A DNA stretch of 11,644 nucleotides, from NCBI GenBank assembly GCA_017532485.1, contig JAFXJE010000147.1:1-11644 (forward strand), given 5' to 3'. A program made the translations under genes and the position numbers. The notes under the pieces are model-generated. The model saw only the letters and a program-made list of their open reading frames with translations, was not told the DNA's origin and made no database searches. Positions 7,687 through 11,644 of the stretch are shown here, piece after piece (the first letter of the stretch is position 1; every line of letters begins with the position of its first letter). Source of the DNA: Peptococcaceae bacterium (GTDB taxonomy: Bacteria; Bacillota; Peptococcia; Peptococcales; Peptococcaceae).

Positions 7687-7918
7687 AACCCACCTGCCTG
7701 ATTTCGCCCTCAACATAAATTTCCTCATCGGTAATTAATGCTAAGGATAAATTGTTTCCTTCAATAACAATTTCGCCGCCTTGACACCTAATGATTACCT
7801 TTTGTGCCTCATAAAGAATTATTCCTAGATGATTTTCTAAGTATAATTGACGGTTACCCTCTAATACTATTCTCGGCTGATGATAATAAATTGTTCTCGG
7901 CAACTCCACTAACCCCAT
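7676..7918 (-). CDS. yqfC: Sporulation protein YqfC
   Basis: This is a small protein of 80 residues, slightly shorter than many family members. It is recognised by its position directly before yqfD and by the family pattern: an LPR near the N-terminus, a central YLENHLGIILY segment, then GGEIVIEGNNL and a closing IYVEGEI beta-strand motif. No signal peptide or membrane helix is apparent, and the predicted fold is mostly beta. The ATG has a very strong ribosome site (GGAGGTGA, 7923-7930). The stop lies inside the start region of yqfD, an 11-nt overlap suggesting coupled synthesis. In B. subtilis the gene is under sigma-E and its function is unknown. It is the first gene of the leftward train; I could not identify a convincing sigma-A or sigma-E promoter in the 147 nt upstream. 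Confidence 0.9.
   Translation of the reverse strand: MGLVELPRTIYYHQPRIVLEGNRQLYLENHLGIILYEAQKVIIRCQGGEIVIEGNNLSLALITDEEIYVEGEIRQVGYEF
7689..7695 (-). promoter_or_regulatory. Ribosome binding site that fixes the yqfD start
   Basis: Minus-strand AGGTGGG lies just before the ATG at 7686 (5 nt from the AGGT core). The start frame is thus placed inside the 3' end of yqfC, with an 11-nt gene overlap. Confidence 0.6.
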
Positions 7919-7982
7919 GAAATCACCTCCAAATAGCCTCTTTTTTAAACCATATATATGCAGCCATTCCGTAAAAAAAAAC

Positions 7983-8029
7983 TTGTAAGTTCTACCATTT
8001 TTGAGTTAAAATAATATGCAGTGTATATC
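7983..8029 (+). promoter_or_regulatory. Candidate promoter region for uppP
   Basis: Two overlapping sigma-A-like options exist. One is TTGTAA (7983-7988) with TAAAAT (8007-8012), an 18-nt spacer. The other is TTGAGT (8001-8006) with TATATC (8024-8029), a 17-nt spacer. Neither is perfect, so the region is more certain than the exact hexamers. The gene start with GAGGAGG (8048-8054) follows. Confidence 0.4.
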
Positions 8030-8065
8030 CATGAATTTTAATTTTATGAGGAGGCTTTCTACACA

Positions 8066-8896
8066 ATGAATATAATTGAAATCCTTAAGGTTATTCTTTT
8101 GGGTATTGTTCAAGGTATTACCGAGTGGCTTCCGGTAAGTAGTACCGGTCACATGATTTTAGTGGAAGAATTTATTCAATTGCAGCAATCACCACTGTTT
8201 TTGAAAACTTTTTTTGTAGTTATCCAATTTGGTTCGATTTTAGCTGTTATTTTTCTTTATTTCCAAAAACTCAATCCTTTTGCTCGCAGTAAAGATTCCT
8301 TGCAGCGCCATGAAACTTTTAATCTTTGGAAAAAAGTTATTGTAGCTATTATCCCAGCTGGTATAATCGGTTTACTTTTTGATGATGTTATTGATGCTTT
8401 ATTTTTTAATGCAACAACCGTTTCTTGTATGTTAATTTTTTACGGTATTTTATTTATCGTCATCGAAAATCGCAACCGTTATCCACGTTATCGTGATTTT
8501 GAAGACATCAGCTATAAAACGGCACTTATGATTGGCTGCTTCCAAGCCCTCGCTTTAATTCCTGGTACTTCTCGTTCCGGTGCTACTATTTTGGGGGCAA
8601 TTTTAATCGGTACATCTCGTTCCGTAGCTGCTGAATTTTCTTTCTTTATGGCTGTACCAACTATGCTAGGTGCCAGTGCTGTTAAATTAATGAAAGCAGG
8701 ATTCGCTTTCACTGCTACCGAATGGGGCTTGTTACTTATCGGTTGTGCAGTGGCTTTCATCGTTTCTGTTTTCGCTATTAAATTCTTGATGTCTTATATT
8801 CAACAACATGACTTTAAACTTTTCGGTTATTACCGTATTGTTTTAGGGATTATCATTCTTATCTACTTCTATGCATTACCCTTAATCTTTGCTTAA
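8066..8896 (+). CDS. uppP: Undecaprenyl-diphosphate phosphatase UppP (BacA)
   Basis: UppP dephosphorylates undecaprenyl diphosphate to the monophosphate, recycling the lipid carrier for peptidoglycan and other wall polymers; extra activity gives bacitracin tolerance. The 276-residue protein is almost wholly hydrophobic with about seven to eight membrane helices, the normal size. Both family signatures are present: EWLPVSSTGH (20-29) near the N-terminus and PGTSRSGAT (166-174), which together form the active site. The start ATG has GAGGAGG 11 nt upstream. It is transcribed divergently from yqfC and closed by its own terminator, so it appears monocistronic. Identity is secure. Confidence 0.97.
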   Translation: MNIIEILKVILLGIVQGITEWLPVSSTGHMILVEEFIQLQQSPLFLKTFFVVIQFGSILAVIFLYFQKLNPFARSKDSLQRHETFNLWKKVIVAIIPAGIIGLLFDDVIDALFFNATTVSCMLIFYGILFIVIENRNRYPRYRDFEDISYKTALMIGCFQALALIPGTSRSGATILGAILIGTSRSVAAEFSFFMAVPTMLGASAVKLMKAGFAFTATEWGLLLIGCAVAFIVSVFAIKFLMSYIQQHDFKLFGYYRIVLGIIILIYFYALPLIFA

Positions 8897-8901
8897 TATT
8901 T

Positions 8902-8930
8902 AAGGCTCGGACCACTGTCCGAGCCTTTTT
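8902..8930 (+). terminator. Intrinsic terminator after uppP
   Basis: A perfect 11-bp GC-rich stem (8902-8912 with 8917-8927) with a 4-nt loop runs into TTTTT, 5 nt past the uppP stop codon. The opposite strand lacks a T-run after the hairpin, so it acts rightward. Confidence 0.93.
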
Positions 8931-8937
8931 CCTTTTC

Positions 8938-8968
8938 TTGCACTCTTTTTCCCACCACCTAATATAAT
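8938..8968 (+). promoter_or_regulatory. Candidate promoter of the ABC importer operon
   Basis: A perfect TATAAT lies at 8963-8968. The best -35 is TTGCAC (8938-8943), 19 nt upstream, which is a long spacer; a TAATAT at 8960 would give 16 nt. Transcription would start some 25-30 nt before the ATPase gene, leaving a short leader with no space for a riboswitch. Confidence 0.45.
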
Positions 8969-8987
8969 ATACAGACCCCAATTCCTC

Positions 8988-8992
8988 AAGGA
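8988..8992 (+). promoter_or_regulatory. Ribosome binding site that fixes the ATPase start
   Basis: AAGGA is 10 nt before the ATG at 9003. The in-frame GTG at 8994 is only 1 nt from it and so is not a credible start. Confidence 0.65.
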
Positions 8993-9002
8993 AGTGATAA
9001 TT

Positions 9003-9755
9003 ATGAAGCAAAAAACACTGGTGCAACTTAACCATGCTGCCATGATGTTCTTCACCCAAAATGGTGCTTTGCCGGTACTTGAAGATATTCATATGACCTT
9101 GAAGCAAGAGGAAATTTGTGCTTTTCTCGGTCCTTCCGGCTGTGGGAAATCAACAATTTTAAATCTTATTTCCGGTCTTTTAAAACCTACTGACGGTACA
9201 GTTTCCTTAGAAGGCAAAGTAGGCTATATGTTTCAACGCGACCAGCTTTTAGAATGGCGAAACATTTACAAAAATATCACTATTGGTTTAGAACTCCAGC
9301 ATCAAATGACAGCTGAACGTTTGGCAGAGGTAGATAAGCTTTTACAAAATTACGGTCTTTGGGATTTCCGTTTTCACTTTCCTAATCAATTGTCAGGTGG
9401 TATGCGTCAACGCGTCGCCTTAATTCGAACTCTAGCTGTTTCCCCTGATATTTTACTTCTAGATGAACCTTTTTCTGCCTTAGACTCACAGACAAGATTA
9501 TTAGTAAGTGAAGATATTTATCGCATTATTCGCCAAGAAAAAAAATCCGCTGTTCTAGTTACTCACGATATAAGCGAGGCAATCAGTTTTGCGGATACCA
9601 TCTACTTATTGAGCCAACGCCCTGCCCGTATTCTCCACCAACTGCCTATCCGTCTAACTTTAGAAGGAGAACGCACACCTTTAAATGCTCGTAAAGCACC
9701 TGAATTCCAGCATTATTTCGACTTCATTTGGGAGGAGATGGTGCAAAATGATTGA
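9003..9755 (+). CDS. ABC transporter ATP-binding protein (nitrate/sulfonate/taurine type)
   Basis: This is the ATP-hydrolysing subunit of a three-part importer, working at the cytoplasmic face of the membrane with the permease encoded next. With the ATG at 9003 it has 250 residues, typical of SsuB/TauB/ThiZ-like ATPases. All ATPase motifs are intact: Walker A GPSGCGKST (43-51), Q-loop Gln78 in FQRDQLLEWR, signature LSGGMRQR (130-137), Walker B ILLLDEP (Asp154-Glu155), the D-loop SALD, and switch His188 in VTHD. The Q-loop followed by LLEWR is characteristic of the nitrate/sulfonate/taurine group. It is first in the operon and overlaps the permease gene by 8 nt. The subfamily is clear; the substrate is not encoded in this subunit. 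Confidence 0.95.
   Translation: MKQKTLVQLNHAAMMFFTQNGALPVLEDIHMTLKQEEICAFLGPSGCGKSTILNLISGLLKPTDGTVSLEGKVGYMFQRDQLLEWRNIYKNITIGLELQHQMTAERLAEVDKLLQNYGLWDFRFHFPNQLSGGMRQRVALIRTLAVSPDILLLDEPFSALDSQTRLLVSEDIYRIIRQEKKSAVLVTHDISEAISFADTIYLLSQRPARILHQLPIRLTLEGERTPLNARKAPEFQHYFDFIWEEMVQND
9731..9737 (+). promoter_or_regulatory. Ribosome binding site that fixes the permease start
   Basis: GGAGGAG, inside the end of the ATPase gene, lies 10 nt before the ATG at 9748. The frame is open further upstream to 9685, but no comparable site precedes that codon and it would create a 71-nt overlap. Confidence 0.7.
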
Positions 9756-10539
9756 AGCGAAAACTTTCGAGCAATATTTAGTCCAACGCAAGCGTGAAAA
9801 ATATTTAATTATCTTTTCTCAACTTCTCCTTTTATTCGGCTTTCTCTTTTTTTGGGAAATAGCTGCCCGACAAGAATGGATAGACACCTTTCTTTTCAGT
9901 AACCCAAGTGCTATAGCTAAAATATTTTGGCAATATTTCACCAATGGCACTATTTGGCTGCACATCGGCATTACTATGTGGGAAACTTTGCTTGGCTTTT
10001 TGATCGGTACTACTGCTGGACTCGTCATCGCTGTTTTAATGTGGTGGTTTCCCTTGGCAGCTAAAATCTTGGACCCTTTTTTAGTTGTTTTAAATGCTTT
10101 GCCTAAGACAGCCTTAGCCCCAATCGTTATTGTTTGGTTTGGTGCCGGCATTAGTGGTATTATCGCCGTTGCTGTCTTTATTTCTATCATCGTTACCGTC
10201 TTATCAGCCTACTCCTACTTTATCAATATGGATGAAAGCAAAATCAAGATGCTTCATAGTTTCGGCGCAACAAAAGGACAGATTTTCTATAAGCTTATCC
10301 TTCCTGCTAATATTGGCAATATGGCCAATATCGCTAAAATCAATATTGGTTTATGCTTAATTGGGGTTATCGTCGGTGAATTTTTAGTTTCGCGTTACGG
10401 AATTGGTTACCTGATTGTTTACGGAAGCCAAGTCTTTCGTCTCGACCTTGTGATGATGGGGGTTGTCATTTTAGCTGTATGTGCTTGGGGGATGAATACT
10501 CTCTTGAATACTCTTGAGCATCATATAAAAAATCATTAG
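9748..10539 (+). CDS. ABC transporter permease (nitrate/sulfonate/taurine type)
   Basis: This is the membrane-spanning subunit, 263 residues with the start chosen here, standard for SsuC/TauC-like permeases that work as homodimers. About six hydrophobic helices are visible (near 20-38, 76-98, 108-130, 134-155, 196-214, 234-252). The cytoplasmic coupling (EAA) loop reads SFGATKGQIFYKLILPANI (171-189), with the conserved Gly and the I-LP ending that docks on the ATPase. The conserved LNALPKTALAPIVIVWFG stretch (115-132) is typical of the BPD_transp_1 family. It overlaps the ATPase gene by 8 nt and ends 11 nt before the binding-protein gene. Confidence 0.95.
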   Translation: MIEAKTFEQYLVQRKREKYLIIFSQLLLLFGFLFFWEIAARQEWIDTFLFSNPSAIAKIFWQYFTNGTIWLHIGITMWETLLGFLIGTTAGLVIAVLMWWFPLAAKILDPFLVVLNALPKTALAPIVIVWFGAGISGIIAVAVFISIIVTVLSAYSYFINMDESKIKMLHSFGATKGQIFYKLILPANIGNMANIAKINIGLCLIGVIVGEFLVSRYGIGYLIVYGSQVFRLDLVMMGVVILAVCAWGMNTLLNTLEHHIKNH

Positions 10540-10550
10540 GGGGTATTTTT

Positions 10551-11576
10551 GTGAAAAAAATAAAAACCATTCTCGCACTGCTTTGCTGTCTTGCTTTAAC
10601 TTTAACAGGCTGCAATTCACCTGAACCTACCGAGAAATTAACTAAAATTACTTTGGGTGAAGTTGCCCACTCTGTTTTTTATGCACCTCAATATGTAGCT
10701 TTGGAAGAAGGTTTTTTTGCTGCTGAAGGATTAGAAGTGGATTTAATCAATTTGCAAGGTGCTGATAAAGTTATGTCTGCCTTAATTACCAATGAAATTC
10801 AAATAGGCTTGATGGGGCCTGAAGCATCTGTTTATGTTGCTAATCAAAATTTAGACGATTACGCAATTAACTTTGCCCAATTAACGCAGCGCGACGGCAG
10901 CTTTTTGGTAGGACGTGAGCCATGGGAAAATTTCACTTTTGACCAACTAACAGAAGCTGAAATTATTGGTGGCCGTAAAGGCGGTGCACCGGAAATGACT
11001 TTGGAATATGTCTTAAAAGCCAATGGTCTGACTATTGGGGTCGATGATGAAACACAACCTATTAATGTTCGTACCGATATTCAATTTGCAGCCATGGCTG
11101 GAGCTTTTTTAGCCGGTGAGGGTGATTATGTTACCCTTTTTGAGCCAACCGCAACTGCCGTTGAAAAAGAAGGTCGCGGCTATATTCTCACTGCTATTGG
11201 TGCTCATTCCGGTGACATTCCTTTTACCACTTATTCAGCAGCCAAATCTTATCTGGAAACAAATCCAGAAATCATTCAAAAATTCACCAACGCTGTCTAC
11301 CAAGGCCAACTTTTTGTCAAAAATAATGATGCAGCTACCATCGCTGAAATCATCCACCCACATTTTGAAGACATTTCTCTTGAAGATTTGACAACAGTTG
11401 TTCAGCGTTACCAAAGTATTGAGGCGTGGGACGATACACCTATTTTAGAACAAAGTGGACTAGAAAAGCTCATGGATGTTATGGCCTTAGCAGGTGAGCT
11501 TGAAAAACGTGCCGATTATAGCATGATTGTCAATACAACCTTTGCCGAACAAGCAGTTCAAAATGTCCAAAAATAA
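10551..11576 (+). CDS. ABC transporter substrate-binding lipoprotein (NMT1/SsuA-like)
   Basis: This is the extracytoplasmic receptor of the importer, 341 residues. A basic N-terminus and hydrophobic stretch lead to the lipobox LTGC (18-21), so the mature protein is a lipid-anchored protein beginning at Cys21. After the linker come IKITLGE-like strand features of the periplasmic-binding type II fold: ITLGEVAHSVFYAPQYVAL, EEGFFAAEGLEVDL, and the dinucleotide-like ADKVMSALITNEIQIGLMGPE. A GGRKGGAPEMTLEYVLKANG segment follows. These place it with the nitrate, sulfonate, taurine and thiamine-precursor binders. I see no feature that fixes the ligand. The start is GTG, with AGGGGG 7 nt upstream. It is the last gene of the operon, followed by a perfect hairpin. 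Family confident, ligand unknown. Confidence 0.93.
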   Translation: MKKIKTILALLCCLALTLTGCNSPEPTEKLTKITLGEVAHSVFYAPQYVALEEGFFAAEGLEVDLINLQGADKVMSALITNEIQIGLMGPEASVYVANQNLDDYAINFAQLTQRDGSFLVGREPWENFTFDQLTEAEIIGGRKGGAPEMTLEYVLKANGLTIGVDDETQPINVRTDIQFAAMAGAFLAGEGDYVTLFEPTATAVEKEGRGYILTAIGAHSGDIPFTTYSAAKSYLETNPEIIQKFTNAVYQGQLFVKNNDAATIAEIIHPHFEDISLEDLTTVVQRYQSIEAWDDTPILEQSGLEKLMDVMALAGELEKRADYSMIVNTTFAEQAVQNVQK

Positions 11577-11580
11577 AAAC

Positions 11581-11610
11581 AAGAGCTTGGGAGAAAACTC
11601 CCAAGCTCTT
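11581..11610. terminator. Terminator hairpin after the ABC operon, possibly bidirectional
   Basis: A perfect 13-bp stem (11581-11593 with 11598-11610) with an AAAA loop begins 5 nt past the binding-protein stop codon. Rightward the tail is poor in U (only a short CUCUUU then mixed sequence). Leftward, minus-strand RNA would be followed by a U-rich run (complement of about 11567-11580). It could therefore also serve a convergent gene beyond the right edge. The remaining 34 nt of the window hold nothing I can name. Confidence 0.8.
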
Positions 11611-11644
11611 TACGCTGCCTAACTTATTCTTTTAATTTGAATTG

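Noticed and set aside
8897..9002. Possible riboswitch (TPP or FMN) ahead of the importer
   Set aside because: The interval is filled by the uppP terminator and the promoter candidate; the expected leader is about 30 nt and no conserved aptamer sequence is present.
9819..10190. Minus-strand open frame of about 123 codons inside the permease gene
   Set aside because: It is fully antisense to a well-supported membrane protein, has no ribosome site, and its composition (Lys/Pro/Ala/Ile-rich) is what the reverse of a hydrophobic gene gives.
1..11644. Defence system, phage, CRISPR, insertion sequence or tRNA content
   Set aside because: All coding space is occupied by recognised housekeeping, sporulation and transporter genes; there are no direct-repeat arrays, transposase motifs, or cloverleaf sequences by eye.

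Overview
The window is AT-rich bacterial chromosomal DNA, with GGAGG-type ribosome sites and TTG/GTG starts alongside ATG. Gene content points to Bacillota (Firmicutes) of an endospore-forming lineage: YqfC and YqfD are known essentially from that group, and the order yqfC-yqfD-phoH-pgpH-ybeY-...-cdd-era is the classic Bacillota arrangement. A finer placement (Clostridia or Negativicutes, for example) cannot be made safely from this sequence alone.

Region 1, minus strand (about 7918 down to 102): one compact gene train reading yqfC, yqfD, phoH, pgpH, ybeY, a CNNM/CorC-type CBS membrane protein, cdd, era. It ends in a clear intrinsic terminator at 92-125. Several junctions overlap (yqfC/yqfD by 11 nt; pgpH/ybeY and cdd/era by ATGA), so most of it is probably a single operon. 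A weak candidate internal promoter lies ahead of phoH. The cargo combines two sporulation-associated proteins with ribosome and RNA maturation (YbeY, Era, PhoH), c-di-AMP turnover (PgpH), pyrimidine salvage (Cdd) and a probable ion transport or regulatory membrane protein. Compared with Bacillus subtilis, dgkA between ybeY and cdd is absent and a CBS/CorC protein occupies the slot. That recreates the phoH-ybeY-corC neighbourhood known from proteobacteria.

Region 2, plus strand (7919-8930): a 147-nt divergent intergenic region, then uppP (undecaprenyl-diphosphate phosphatase) as a single gene with its own strong terminator.

Region 3, plus strand (8931-11610): a three-gene ABC importer operon in the order ATPase, permease, substrate-binding lipoprotein. 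It belongs to the nitrate/sulfonate/taurine/thiamine-precursor (NMT1/SsuABC-like) superfamily. A promoter candidate lies just upstream and a perfect 13-bp hairpin follows the last gene. The substrate cannot be deduced and there is no room for a riboswitch.

All twelve genes look intact. I see no tRNA, rRNA, CRISPR array, insertion sequence or phage gene, and no convincing new biological system. The most useful observations are corrected starts (cdd, phoH, yqfD, the ATPase and the permease), the dgkA-to-CNNM swap, the orphan importer, and two near-identical terminator hairpins at the two ends of the window.
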